From assembly GCA_902783575.1 (NCBI GenBank), contig CACZRP010000095.1, forward strand, positions 1-37,798: DNA of 37,798 nt. Reading direction: 5' to 3'. Of the stretch, positions 16,800 through 26,389 are shown piece after piece. The notes beneath the pieces are model-generated. The model saw only the letters and a program-made list of their open reading frames with translations, searched no databases and had not been told where the DNA came from. How positions within the stretch are numbered: the stretch's first letter is position 1; the number at the start of each line of letters is the position of its first letter. Both the position numbers and the translations under genes were made by a program. The DNA is from an uncultured Eubacteriales bacterium. Lineage in GTDB: Bacteria > Bacillota > Clostridia > Lachnospirales > Bianqueaceae.

Positions 16800-19700
16800 A
16801 TGAAATTTTACGCAAAGGAACATGTGGCCTTGAAGCATGGGTATGGCCGTCGGATACTTGCTGCCGTACTCTGCCTTGTTATGTGCCTGGGACTCCTTCC
16901 GCTGAAGAAAGCGGAAGCCGCCCCTCAAACGGATGCCCTGGCGAACCCTGTGGCAGCCTTTACAGGCACGAAGGTATCCGGCGGCTCCAATCCCTCCAAT
17001 ACATACATCCTTGAGGTCAGCACAGGTACGGTCGGCGGTGGCGGCACCGCTGATAATATTCTCTATTTTGCCGTTCACTATACTACCGGAAAGACCAAGC
17101 GCACGCAGATCATCCTGCCTGGAGAGGATGATCTCCAGAGCGGCTTCGAATTGGCGAAGAAGGCTGGTTACCGCCAGAACCGGATGAACATAATCACCAA
17201 TACCTTCGGCTATGAGGAGCCGGATCTCGGCGGCCGCAAGGCGCTCCGCTCCGTGACTACGGATCAGTTTGTTTTCCAGACGCCGGAGCCCATTATCAGC
17301 ATCGATAAAATACAGGTTTTCGGAAGAAGCACGGCCCAGGCTTCCGACTGGGCATGCCAGGGACTGCGCGTATTCAGCGTCAGCTCCCTTTACGGCCTCG
17401 ATATGTATGGCTGGGCTTCCGGTGACGGATATGTGGATTTCGACGGTACTCTGATCGCTGAGGCCGGCATGACTTCCGGCGGCGGCATTTTCCGCTGGTC
17501 CACCAGCGGCGGCGTATTCAATATCGCTCCCCAGGGGTCCGATTATTATACCAGAGGATGCGAGCTCATCAATATGTCCAACTACGGCTCTTATCCCAGC
17601 GGCATTGCCGGCGGTATTTCCACCGATGGCAGGCCTCTGACCTTTGTGGGCATGGAGCATAAGTCTCAGGCGGAAAAACTGATAACCTTCCGGCTGGATC
17701 TGGCGGACATCGGCGGCGCGGGTTTCGAGTCCATGGCGGCTCTTTATGCCTCCGGCGCGCAGAAGAAGCTTTCTGAAATGAATCTCTGCGAAGCGGCTGT
17801 ACTGAATATCCGTTACCTGGATATCTATGGCAATACCCGCGACACCAATATTCCTCTGATGATCTCCGCTCTGGGATATATTCAGGAGAACGTGGGAGAT
17901 ATCGCCATTGCCGGTTTCGCTCAGCAGGGCGAGAGTGTGGGTATACCGCTGATGCTTCCCGATTATCTCTCGACAGTTAACGTAGGTCTCAGTATCGGTC
18001 ATGACATGGTTACCGAAATGACGGGTCTGGTCTCTACGGAAAAGGCGGAAGGAAGCAACATCCGGAATACCCGTATGGCTGCGACGGAAAAAGACAATAT
18101 CAACTATACATGTTTTGCCGTATATGATGATGTCAACGCTTCTGTGACGCAGAATCAGGCGGTTCTCCGCTATACCTTTGAACCCGGAGCCCGCCAGCCT
18201 GTGAAATATGATTCCACGACCTCTGTCAACGGCGCCTCCATGGGCGCGGGGGCAACCTCTTACTTTGCGCTGCAGGGCTACAACGAGAATATGTCTCTGG
18301 TTCCCTCAAACATCGGTGAAAAGTATCTGATTACCCTGACCACGGACGCTGTGGAAAATGCAGGAACCACGGGGGATATTGCTCTTCAGTTTGAATATGA
18401 CAATATCAAAGGAAAGCAGATTACCAGCTCCGCTTTCTATATCCGGCAATATATCGAGCAGTTTTATGGCGAATGGCCCGGAAACGTCAATAATTTCGCT
18501 TATTCCTATGGACTGAGCGCCGGAGGAACCGTTCAGTTTATCATTCCTCTGGATGGTGTTCAGAAGTTTACTAATGTCTCCTTCCGGGTAGAAGGAAATG
18601 ATGAATGGCAGATCCAGGGCATGACCATTGCCATGGTGAAAAACTATGATTCCCGTATCGCTTCCTGGGAAGAGGTAGCCAGCTGGGAGACCGAACCCAC
18701 CGACGCCAATACCCCGAGATACATGTCTCATCTGAGGTACAGCCGTCCGGTCAGCACCTATGATCCCTGCTTTACCCTTGGTACGGTGGATCCATCCGGA
18801 GCAGGACCCGCCCCGGGTCAGGCCGAAGGAACCCTGATCCAGGATGACGGTACCTGGAAAACCATCGGCGGAGAAGGTTCCATTGTCAGTGAAAAGGACG
18901 ATTTTGACTGGGAGGAGCTTTCGGAGTCCATGTCCTACGAGGATACCAAGCTGAATCTCGGTTTCGGCCGTGAGCGCTGCCGATATAAGGTATCCGTCGA
19001 GGTAGACGGCACCAAGGTCAACCGCGATGATGATGACTGCGGCTCCGCCAACCTGTTCTACTTCCAGCTTGTCTTCGAAAACGGCACCAGCGGCGTTGTT
19101 CTGGCGAACCAGCAGATCAAGGGTGATGCCTTCCAGACCGGAACCATCTCTGAATTTGAAATCGCCACCAACATGAACTACGGCAACGTAACCGCTGTGA
19201 TGATTATTCCCGATGATACGGATACCAACAGCAATATCTACGACAAGATGAAGGTTAAATCCATCTCCGTAGAGCTGGAGACCAACGCCGAGCTGGCGCC
19301 TGTCTGGTCCTGCAGAGGCGAGGGCGAGGAAGGTCTCGGATGGGTAGGCATCGAATACAGGGAGCCCGGAGAGGTTACCAATACCGGAGAGCGCCCCGGC
19401 CGTTCCATGACTGAGATTGCGAAGACCTATCGGGTCACCACCTTCTCTTACAGCGCCAAGCTGATGTTCAGTATTTCCACCGGTCCCTATCCGCAGAAGG
19501 GCAGCAGCCTTTCCGGCAACACCAAGTCGTCTCCGCTGGTCTGCGGCATGACCATGGAATACAGCTATCTGAACAACGACGGTCAGGTGAAAACCGTTAA
19601 AAATATTGATGTCATCAAGCTGATGGATGAGTATTCCGGAAGAACCAGCAGCAATAAGTTCTCTTATATGCTGGATACCGGACTTCAGACGGAAGAGGTG

Positions 19701-22493
19701 GATTTTGCCGTCAGCGATCCGAACTATCAGTTCCGCGCCGGCAAGACAGATAACTTTATTGTCAGCGTCGACAATATCAAGCAGCTGGTGGATATGAAGC
19801 TGCAGATCCGCAGCGCCGTCATTACGAACTGGAATATCACCGGCATCAGCGTCTATCTGATCAAAGGCAACGGAATCCGTATTCTGAATTCCAACGGTGA
19901 ATATGACTACCGTTACAAGACGGGCGAGGAGCCGAGACTGATTTCCACCTGGACAAGACAGACCAGTCTGATTAAGGATATCCCCCAGATTTACCGGGTG
20001 CGTACGGACTATATTGATGGTCAGAACAGCTCGGTCTGCGAGGTTACCAACATCAACTTCCAGCCCATTGATATTTCTATTGAAAATGATGAATATACCT
20101 GGTCTGCTTCTGTTATCAGCCGTGAACCGGTTTCCCGCAATGATGTGGTGAATCTGTATATTTATCCTTCCATCGCCAACACGGCGGCCAGCCCCTACAA
20201 TTATGACCTTTACGCCGGAGTTTCCTATATCGACGCTTCCAATAAGAAGCTGAGACAGGCCTCCGCGGGCAAGCTGACACTGGGAACTGACACCGATGGT
20301 CAGCTGATGTTCTACTCGCTGGGACTGACAGCCACCAACCTGGAGAGCCTTCAGGGCGTAACGGTGGAAACCAACGCTCCTGCCGCCATCAACGCACCAA
20401 TGATTTCTGGTATTCTGCAGAGGATCCGAAACGGTGTTCTGATTGAGACCTATCGTCTCGGCCCTGTGGCCAACGCGGATGCCGGCGGCACCATGACCAT
20501 CATGGATGATGCCGGAGACCGTTCCATGCAGCGGGTTCTGCTGCAGGTGCATCCCAACACCACGGCTCAGCAGCTGATTCAGGATGAGAGTGATCTGGCC
20601 ATCGCGCTTTATTTCACCACTCTGTCCGGACAGGAGCTGAGAAGCCGCTACATCTACCTGACAGATATGGGATACAGAGAGATTTATCCCGGTGAGGTAA
20701 TGGAAGTGGATTTCGACCTGGGTGAAATTGCCCAGATCACAGGCGTGGAGCTGGTCACCATGGGACGGCTGAACGCTTCCTTTGAAAACATGCTGATTGC
20801 CAACCAGCAGACCGATGGGAAGATCTCCCGGAAATGGTCTGTGGAAGGCATTATGAATCCCAGCGTCAACCCCATCCGCTACCGGCTGGAGGGTGACGTG
20901 GAATATGTGGATCTGGTCTTCGAAACCGCCGCTGATGAGGATACGCTGACCAGCGGAACGACCTATCCGATCCGCATGAAACTGGGATATCTGGATACCT
21001 CCAACAATATGCAGGTAAGAACCTATGAACTGAGAAGCTACGCCAACGGCAGCGGATTTACCGCTGAGGGCGTCGACGAAGTTCAGCTGCTCGTTCCCAG
21101 ACTGGCTTCGGTGAGATATATCGAGCTGGAGCCCCACCATAATGCGACCAGCAGTACCAGCACTTCCGGCACAGGCACATCGCCGGTGGTGGATCTGGCC
21201 TCCTGGAAGATTCACAAGGTGGTGGAGACCACGGGTGTGAATGGTACTCCCGTAACCCGTATCCTGGATAAGCGGGTTTATGAGCAGGCGCCTGAAAAGA
21301 TCTTCATGGCGGATATCATAGCGGAAGGCGTGGTGAATGTGATTCTTCCCGGCCAGAGCTCCGCAAGACCTGCCAGCGCCATTACGCTGCACAACACAGA
21401 CCGGAAGACCATTACGGTGGACTCCGGCTCCAGCGTCACCATTGACCTGAAGATTTCCGGTTCGACCGATGGATTTGAGCTCAGATACCGTTACGTAGAT
21501 CCCGCCAGCGGCGAGGAAGTGGAGACCAGCCTGGCCAAAACCTACACCGAGGACAGCACCTACATCAGTGATCTGGTGGATCTGGCTACGGTTTCCGCCA
21601 ATGACGCCCTTTCCTCCGCCCAGGAGAAGACAGCAGCCCAGCAGGTGCTGAGCATCGCTACCCAGATGTACAACGGCGCAGGACGCTTTACCTTCGACGG
21701 AAAGATGATCACCTTCACGCCGCCCAGAAACTACACGGGCTCCGCCAGCAAATATGTGGTGCACGTGCAGTCCAGAGAGAATACCAGCGTGGCCTTCGAT
21801 CTGGAAGTGGTGGTAAGGAACGAAGAGAACAAGCTTGCGGATGCCGTGAACGCCTGGAACGCGGTCCGCACCGCGGGTAAGGTTACCGTCGTCGACACTT
21901 CCCAGGCCCAGACCGTGGCCTCCGGAGGAGATGTTACCCTGATTGCTTCCAGCGGTCAGACCATTCAGATCATTCCGAGAATCCTCGGTTCCCAGACCTT
22001 TACCGCTACCCTGGGCACTTATGATCCTACCATCGGAGCTGTCAATCCCATCATCATGGAAGACGGCAGCAGCAGCTTCCTCGGCCCCATCGGAGGCTAT
22101 ACGACATCGGATCTCGCCAGCATGAGAACCAGGGCCACCGAGAGCCTTGCAAGTTCCGACGCGGCGGTTCAGCAGGCGGCACAGAATCTGATTGCCGCGC
22201 TGGATTCCGTGGCGGTGGGCTCCTATCAGGTGGGCACCACCGGTGCAGAGCTGAAGATTCCGGCCAACTATTCCGGAAACACCGTCTATTATCAGGTGAA
22301 TGTTACTTCCAATGGCTCCAAGCTGTTCTCAGTCATTATCTCCGTGGGATCCTCTTCGGGCAATCCGATTACCGAGGCGGCCAGAGCTCTTGAAACTGCC
22401 ATTACTAACGCTAATGCCAATGCTAATAACAGCGCCAGCCAGGAGAGCAGTACCGGAGACAACAGCAGCAATGAAAGCAGTACGAATCCTTGA
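16800..22493 (+). CDS. Giant secreted repeat protein (1897 aa)
   Basis: The start is ATG 16800 with GGAGG at 16784-16788. Residues 1-40 are a signal peptide (ILAAVLCLVMCLGLLPL, cleavage near AEA). The mature protein seems to be a chain of degenerate beta-sandwich modules. Similar segments begin near residues 81, 333, 526, 751, 915, 1138, 1267 and 1390, each with a hydrophobic strand, a short 'D..G' turn and a later 'W.I.GI.V'-like strand (for example NWNITGISVYL, EWQIQGMTIAMV). From about 1520 a different domain is present twice in tandem (FDLEVVVRNEENK and KLFSVIISVGSSSG mark the ends). The C-terminus is Asn/Ser-rich with no LPxTG, membrane helix or other anchor. Module folds resembling PLAT/LH2 are possible, not shown. 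It lies between virB4 and virD4 genes and is the likeliest external component. Confidence 0.8.
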   Translation: MKFYAKEHVALKHGYGRRILAAVLCLVMCLGLLPLKKAEAAPQTDALANPVAAFTGTKVSGGSNPSNTYILEVSTGTVGGGGTADNILYFAVHYTTGKTKRTQIILPGEDDLQSGFELAKKAGYRQNRMNIITNTFGYEEPDLGGRKALRSVTTDQFVFQTPEPIISIDKIQVFGRSTAQASDWACQGLRVFSVSSLYGLDMYGWASGDGYVDFDGTLIAEAGMTSGGGIFRWSTSGGVFNIAPQGSDYYTRGCELINMSNYGSYPSGIAGGISTDGRPLTFVGMEHKSQAEKLITFRLDLADIGGAGFESMAALYASGAQKKLSEMNLCEAAVLNIRYLDIYGNTRDTNIPLMISALGYIQENVGDIAIAGFAQQGESVGIPLMLPDYLSTVNVGLSIGHDMVTEMTGLVSTEKAEGSNIRNTRMAATEKDNINYTCFAVYDDVNASVTQNQAVLRYTFEPGARQPVKYDSTTSVNGASMGAGATSYFALQGYNENMSLVPSNIGEKYLITLTTDAVENAGTTGDIALQFEYDNIKGKQITSSAFYIRQYIEQFYGEWPGNVNNFAYSYGLSAGGTVQFIIPLDGVQKFTNVSFRVEGNDEWQIQGMTIAMVKNYDSRIASWEEVASWETEPTDANTPRYMSHLRYSRPVSTYDPCFTLGTVDPSGAGPAPGQAEGTLIQDDGTWKTIGGEGSIVSEKDDFDWEELSESMSYEDTKLNLGFGRERCRYKVSVEVDGTKVNRDDDDCGSANLFYFQLVFENGTSGVVLANQQIKGDAFQTGTISEFEIATNMNYGNVTAVMIIPDDTDTNSNIYDKMKVKSISVELETNAELAPVWSCRGEGEEGLGWVGIEYREPGEVTNTGERPGRSMTEIAKTYRVTTFSYSAKLMFSISTGPYPQKGSSLSGNTKSSPLVCGMTMEYSYLNNDGQVKTVKNIDVIKLMDEYSGRTSSNKFSYMLDTGLQTEEVDFAVSDPNYQFRAGKTDNFIVSVDNIKQLVDMKLQIRSAVITNWNITGISVYLIKGNGIRILNSNGEYDYRYKTGEEPRLISTWTRQTSLIKDIPQIYRVRTDYIDGQNSSVCEVTNINFQPIDISIENDEYTWSASVISREPVSRNDVVNLYIYPSIANTAASPYNYDLYAGVSYIDASNKKLRQASAGKLTLGTDTDGQLMFYSLGLTATNLESLQGVTVETNAPAAINAPMISGILQRIRNGVLIETYRLGPVANADAGGTMTIMDDAGDRSMQRVLLQVHPNTTAQQLIQDESDLAIALYFTTLSGQELRSRYIYLTDMGYREIYPGEVMEVDFDLGEIAQITGVELVTMGRLNASFENMLIANQQTDGKISRKWSVEGIMNPSVNPIRYRLEGDVEYVDLVFETAADEDTLTSGTTYPIRMKLGYLDTSNNMQVRTYELRSYANGSGFTAEGVDEVQLLVPRLASVRYIELEPHHNATSSTSTSGTGTSPVVDLASWKIHKVVETTGVNGTPVTRILDKRVYEQAPEKIFMADIIAEGVVNVILPGQSSARPASAITLHNTDRKTITVDSGSSVTIDLKISGSTDGFELRYRYVDPASGEEVETSLAKTYTEDSTYISDLVDLATVSANDALSSAQEKTAAQQVLSIATQMYNGAGRFTFDGKMITFTPPRNYTGSASKYVVHVQSRENTSVAFDLEVVVRNEENKLADAVNAWNAVRTAGKVTVVDTSQAQTVASGGDVTLIASSGQTIQIIPRILGSQTFTATLGTYDPTIGAVNPIIMEDGSSSFLGPIGGYTTSDLASMRTRATESLASSDAAVQQAAQNLIAALDSVAVGSYQVGTTGAELKIPANYSGNTVYYQVNVTSNGSKLFSVIISVGSSSGNPITEAARALETAITNANANANNSASQESSTGDNSSNESSTNP

Positions 22494-22511
22494 TTCCGGG
22501 GAGTTTAGATT

Positions 22512-23486
22512 ATGAGCAAAGATGTAACATTTGAAAGTGAGAAGCTTGCCAAAAGGGAAGGGCGGAGGAAATGGATCATTCCCGCCGCCATTACCCTTGG
22601 CATTGTGCTCATTGTTCTGGCTGTGATTCTGATTCTCAGTACAGGAAAGAAAAAATACACTTCTCCGGAGGGACTGACCTTCCCCTATACCTGGACAGAA
22701 AACAAAGATACCATCACGCTGGAGATTGATCATACGGCCCTTCCGGAGTATGTTTGGAATTCCGTGCAGACCGATCAGGCGGACGAAAACGCGATTCTTA
22801 CCGTTGCCAAAGACGCCAGACAGTCGGAAAACAGCACTTCCTTCACCCTGAAGGCTATGAATCCCGGACGCATGAGCCTGGATTTCGTTCTCCAGGACGC
22901 GGAGCAAGCGGTGACTGCCAGTGAACTGAACCTTCTGGTGGAGGTTGTTCAGGAAGAAGAGAAGCTGACAGCCGTGGTGCTGGGAACCGTTCCGGAGGAA
23001 AAAACCGAACCCATCAGTGTGGGAGAGGACACCATGTTTCCCTACCGGATCTATATGGAAAACCGGTCTCTGGTCATTGAAGTGACGGACGTCCGGGTGG
23101 GTCAATACCTGGATTATCTTGAATCCCTTCCCCTTGATGATGAGAATGACTCCCATATTGTGGAGGTCGATGAGAGCGGAAATGCCATTCGTGATGAAGA
23201 AAGCAATCCCTATGAAGATCTTCAGAGAAACATGCTGAACGACTGGGAATGCGTCTGTTCCGATGAAACCCTGATGACCTCGGAAGGAATTCTCTACAAT
23301 GATGAAGTCATCCGTGCCTATGTCAGTCCTCTGGCGCCCGGCAGTTGTGAAATTCTTTTCCGCAGTGCCTATGCGGCTCAGGAGGTTTATGTTTCCTGTA
23401 CGGTGGAAGAGGATGGAAGCGTAACCATCCTGTCCCATCAGATCCGCGCGCTGCAGGCGGAACCCTCGGAGAGCAGCGCACAGTAA
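22512..23486 (+). CDS. Bitopic membrane protein with duplicated ectodomain (324 aa)
   Basis: A short basic cytoplasmic N-terminus (EKLAKREGRRKW) is followed by one membrane helix (about residues 23-46) and an ectodomain of about 275 residues, so the C-terminus is outside. The ectodomain appears to hold two copies of one beta-rich unit: TFPYTWTENKDTITLEI (near 56) matches MFPYRIYMENRSLVIEV (near 177), and the ends MNPGRMSLDFVLQDAEQAV and LAPGSCEILFRSAYAAQEV also align. No known family is recognised. This topology is shared with VirB8/TcpC scaffold proteins, which the locus otherwise lacks, but no sequence signature supports that. The start ATG 22512 follows a weak GGGGAG site 18 bases after the giant gene. 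Confidence 0.75.
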   Translation: MSKDVTFESEKLAKREGRRKWIIPAAITLGIVLIVLAVILILSTGKKKYTSPEGLTFPYTWTENKDTITLEIDHTALPEYVWNSVQTDQADENAILTVAKDARQSENSTSFTLKAMNPGRMSLDFVLQDAEQAVTASELNLLVEVVQEEEKLTAVVLGTVPEEKTEPISVGEDTMFPYRIYMENRSLVIEVTDVRVGQYLDYLESLPLDDENDSHIVEVDESGNAIRDEESNPYEDLQRNMLNDWECVCSDETLMTSEGILYNDEVIRAYVSPLAPGSCEILFRSAYAAQEVYVSCTVEEDGSVTILSHQIRALQAEPSESSAQ

Positions 23487-23507
23487 AAACGTAGAAAGGA
23501 GGCCCCT

Positions 23508-25520
23508 ATGGCAGGTCTTGGTGAAAAATTCAAGGAGCTGGATAAGAAAACCATCGTCCTCTATGTGCTGCTGTTTATTGTGGCAGCCTTTGTGCTGGGT
23601 TCTCTGATCCGGTTCGTCTTTGACAATTTCGGCGCCTTTGTAGGCATGGCGAAATGGAAGTTCGATCCCCATATGTTCATCGAACCGCTGACCTGGGGCA
23701 TCGGGCTTCTGATCTGCGGCGTATTTGTGATGGTTTATACCATCAACGGCGGATTTCTCCGCGCCGGCAAGAAGGGCGCCGGACTTCTGGGCGGCAAGGC
23801 CGATAAGAATGTGGTCGACAGCCCCCTGGAGAACAGCCGCTTCCTGACGGATCAGGAAAGAGATAAATATTTCCCGCCCTTTACCTATGATACCCTGTCG
23901 GAGTGCAAGAATGACGGCGTTCCGGTGCGGGCGATTCTGGATAAAAGAGGAAAGCTGGTGGGCAATTTCAAGCCCGGCGTTCACGCACTGGTTATCGGTG
24001 CCACCGGTTCCGGTAAAACCACCACCTTTATCAACCCCATGATTCAGCTGATCGGAGCCACCAACTGCGGCAGCAGCATGATCATGACAGACCCCAAGGG
24101 CGAGCTTTTCGATCTGCATTCCGGCTTTCTGAAGAGCCGGGGCTACAATGTTCATGTACTGGATCTTCGTGATACCTACTCCTCCAGCCGGTGGAACCCG
24201 CTGGAGCCCATCTGGGACGCCTATCAGGAATTCCTGACAGCAGGATCGGGCATCGTGGCCCATCTGGATTCCATGGCTAAATATCCGGACCTTCGACGGA
24301 TGAACGGCGAAGCGGATGAAGGCCAGGAATGGGTGGAGTGGAACGGAAGAGCCTACACGGACCTGAGTCACTGCAAGGACGATATCTCTGTGGCCCAGCA
24401 GAAAATCTACGATGAAATGTATGAGGATCTGTCCGACCTGATCGGCGGACTGATTCCTGTTCAGAACGAGAAGGATCCCCTCTGGGAGAAGGGTGCCCGA
24501 AGCATCGTCATGGCCACCGTGCTGGCCATGCTGGAGGACTCTGCCAATCCGGAGCTGGGGATGACCAAGGAAAAGTTCAACCTGTTCAACGTCAACAAAG
24601 CGCTGGGCAGCTCTGAAGACAACTATAAGGTTCTGAAAAACTATTTCGAAGGCCGCAGCAAGCTTTCCCAGGCCTATCAGCTGTCCCGTCAGGTTATGAC
24701 GGCCCCCGATACCACCCTGGGCAGCTACATGTCCATTACCTTCGATAAGATGAACCTCTTTAACGACCGTGGTCTCTGCGGACTGACCAGCGCCACTGAC
24801 ATCAAGATGGACAGCTTCGCCAATGAGCCCACCGCCCTGTTCCTGAAGATTCCGGATGAAAAAGATACCCGCCATGCCCTGGCTTCCCTTTTCATCCTGA
24901 GCACCTACAAAGCGCTCATTAAAATCGCCACCAATCTTCCCGGCCAGACCCTTCCCAGAAATGTCTATTTCATCATGGATGAGTTTGGTAACATGCCGAA
25001 GATTGACAAGTTCGGACAGATGATCACCGTCGGCCGTTCCCGTAAAATCTGGTTCAGCATGGTGGTTCAGTCCTTTGTTCAGCTTTCCAACGTGTACGGC
25101 AAGGAGGTGGCCGATATCGTCATCGGCAACTGCGGCGTCAAGATGTTCATCGGTTCCAACGATACGGATACCTGTAAGATGTTCTCTGAAATGTGCGGCA
25201 ATATGACGGTGCGCACCACCAGCACATCTTCCTCCCTGGGCTCCAAGGCGGGAGACATCAGCGTTTCCACCAACACCCAGGTCCGTCCGCTGATTTACCC
25301 CAGTGAGCTCCAGCGTCTGAACAACCAGGAGAGCACAGGAAACAGCATCATCGTTTCCTTCAACTCCTTCCCGCTGAAGACAAAATACACGCCCTCCTAC
25401 AAGTGTCCCTACTATAAGTTCGGTCCCATGGATCTGACAGAGATCCGCAGCAACATGTTCCGTGCGGATGAAGTTTTCTATGACCTGAGGGAACGCAATG
25501 AGAAGGTTCTCGGTGCGTAA
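23508..25520 (+). CDS. VirD4/TraG-type coupling ATPase (670 aa)
   Basis: Type IV coupling protein that recruits substrates and feeds them to the channel. Two membrane helices lie near residues 14-40 and 60-80, followed by the P-loop ATPase domain: Walker A GATGSGKT at 164-171, the family segment MIMTDPKGELFDLHSGFLKSRGY, and Walker B YFIMDEFGNMP with Asp491 and Glu492. VGRSRKIWFSMVVQSFVQL is the usual arginine-finger region, and the C-terminal part contains CPYYKFGPMD. All catalytic residues are present. The all-alpha insertion (about 250-370) is where coupling proteins bind their cargo. GAAAGGAGG supports the ATG. In conjugation this protein would partner a relaxase, but none is encoded here, so protein cargo is more likely. 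Confidence 0.93.
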   Translation: MAGLGEKFKELDKKTIVLYVLLFIVAAFVLGSLIRFVFDNFGAFVGMAKWKFDPHMFIEPLTWGIGLLICGVFVMVYTINGGFLRAGKKGAGLLGGKADKNVVDSPLENSRFLTDQERDKYFPPFTYDTLSECKNDGVPVRAILDKRGKLVGNFKPGVHALVIGATGSGKTTTFINPMIQLIGATNCGSSMIMTDPKGELFDLHSGFLKSRGYNVHVLDLRDTYSSSRWNPLEPIWDAYQEFLTAGSGIVAHLDSMAKYPDLRRMNGEADEGQEWVEWNGRAYTDLSHCKDDISVAQQKIYDEMYEDLSDLIGGLIPVQNEKDPLWEKGARSIVMATVLAMLEDSANPELGMTKEKFNLFNVNKALGSSEDNYKVLKNYFEGRSKLSQAYQLSRQVMTAPDTTLGSYMSITFDKMNLFNDRGLCGLTSATDIKMDSFANEPTALFLKIPDEKDTRHALASLFILSTYKALIKIATNLPGQTLPRNVYFIMDEFGNMPKIDKFGQMITVGRSRKIWFSMVVQSFVQLSNVYGKEVADIVIGNCGVKMFIGSNDTDTCKMFSEMCGNMTVRTTSTSSSLGSKAGDISVSTNTQVRPLIYPSELQRLNNQESTGNSIIVSFNSFPLKTKYTPSYKCPYYKFGPMDLTEIRSNMFRADEVFYDLRERNEKVLGA

Positions 25521-25534
25521 GGAAAGGAGCTTTC

Positions 25535-26077
25535 ATGACCGAATTAGAATGGGAAGTTAAGCAGGTTCTGGTGGGAAGAACCATTCTTCTGGATGACGGA
25601 AGACTGGCCACCATGGGACCTGAAGATTACCGCATGCCTACGGGCGTGATGGATGGCGCCACCGAGGTCCGGCTTTTCGGCCTGGCCAAAAAGCAGGTGG
25701 TGCTGGAATGCGATATGGATCAGGAAAGCGCCCTGCAGGCCGTGGGAGACGTTCTGAAGAACCTGGGCCGGGGACTGGTGCTGATTTATCACCCGGAGAT
25801 GGCAGCCTGCCTGTTCCGGTATATCCTTACCAGGCCGGCAGTGCTGACGGTGGGCTATGAGGAGGACAAGCTGATTCTCACAGCCTGGACCGGAAGAAGC
25901 CTGAACGCCTGGGCAGCCCTTCGCCGGGCCATCACCAGCTTTGAAAGGCATCTGCCTGAGGGCATCCGCTTTACCATGGAAGCGCCCCCGGTGGCGGCCG
26001 AAGAAGAAAAACCGGCGAAAAAAGCCTCTAAAAAGAAAAAAACAGTAAAGAAAACAGCGGAGGAAATCGACCAATGA
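25535..26077 (+). CDS. Unknown soluble protein with Lys-rich tail (180 aa)
   Basis: No family recognised. Residues 1-150 look like a compact alpha/beta protein without signal peptide or membrane helix (VKQVLVGRTILLDDGRLATM; LGRGLVLIYHPEMAACLF; DKLILTAWTGRSLNAWAALR). The last 25 residues are a basic tail with KKASKKKKTVKK. AAGGAG lies 6 bases before the ATG. Its stop overlaps the STAS gene start (ATGA), so it is translationally coupled to the partner-switching module, while it follows the coupling ATPase by only 14 bases. Plausible roles are an adaptor between the secretion ATPases and the regulatory module, or a substrate chaperone. Both are inferred from position only. Confidence 0.72.
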   Translation: MTELEWEVKQVLVGRTILLDDGRLATMGPEDYRMPTGVMDGATEVRLFGLAKKQVVLECDMDQESALQAVGDVLKNLGRGLVLIYHPEMAACLFRYILTRPAVLTVGYEEDKLILTAWTGRSLNAWAALRRAITSFERHLPEGIRFTMEAPPVAAEEEKPAKKASKKKKTVKKTAEEIDQ

Positions 26078-26379
26078 GCATGGATCTGAATCTGATCAAA
26101 AGAGGAACTGAAGGCGAGCTGAAGATGAACGGCTATATCGACGCCAGCAACGCGGCGGAGATTGAGAAAATCATCGTTGATCTGGTGGCTCAGTTTGATA
26201 CCCTGATTCTGGATATGGAAAAACTGGAATATGTTTCCAGCGCCGGTCTCCGGGCCTTCCGTCACGCTTATATGGATATGAGACAGAAGCATGGCCTGCT
26301 GGAGGCAAAGAATGTTTCCAGTTCCGTCATGGAGGTTTTCGAAATTACGGGATTTACAAGGCTGTTTAAGTTTATCTAG
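26074..26379 (+). CDS. STAS-domain anti-sigma factor antagonist, SpoIIAA/RsbV-like (101 aa)
   Basis: Single STAS domain of normal length. The signature LILDMEKLEYVSSAGLRAF matches the phosphorylation loop of RsbV and SpoIIAA. By alignment Ser56 is the residue phosphorylated by the cognate kinase, while the preceding Asp of the family is Ser55 here. In known systems the unphosphorylated antagonist binds the kinase and frees the kinase's other partner. The kinase and phosphatase genes follow directly. An alternative start (ATG 26080) would trim two residues; GGAGG at 26059-26063 fits the first ATG better. Confidence 0.92.
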   Translation: MSMDLNLIKRGTEGELKMNGYIDASNAAEIEKIIVDLVAQFDTLILDMEKLEYVSSAGLRAFRHAYMDMRQKHGLLEAKNVSSSVMEVFEITGFTRLFKFI

Positions 26380-26389
26380 GAGGTTTCCC

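Noticed and set aside
18306-21764. Minus-strand open frame of 1,152 residues opposite the giant protein
   Set aside because: It lacks a ribosome site and any domain. It is a shadow of a long GC-rich gene whose own frame has a signal peptide and ribosome site.
22329-24875. Minus-strand open frame of 848 residues
   Set aside because: It lies across three plus-strand genes, including the VirD4 ATPase with clear motifs. No start signal or recognisable domain.
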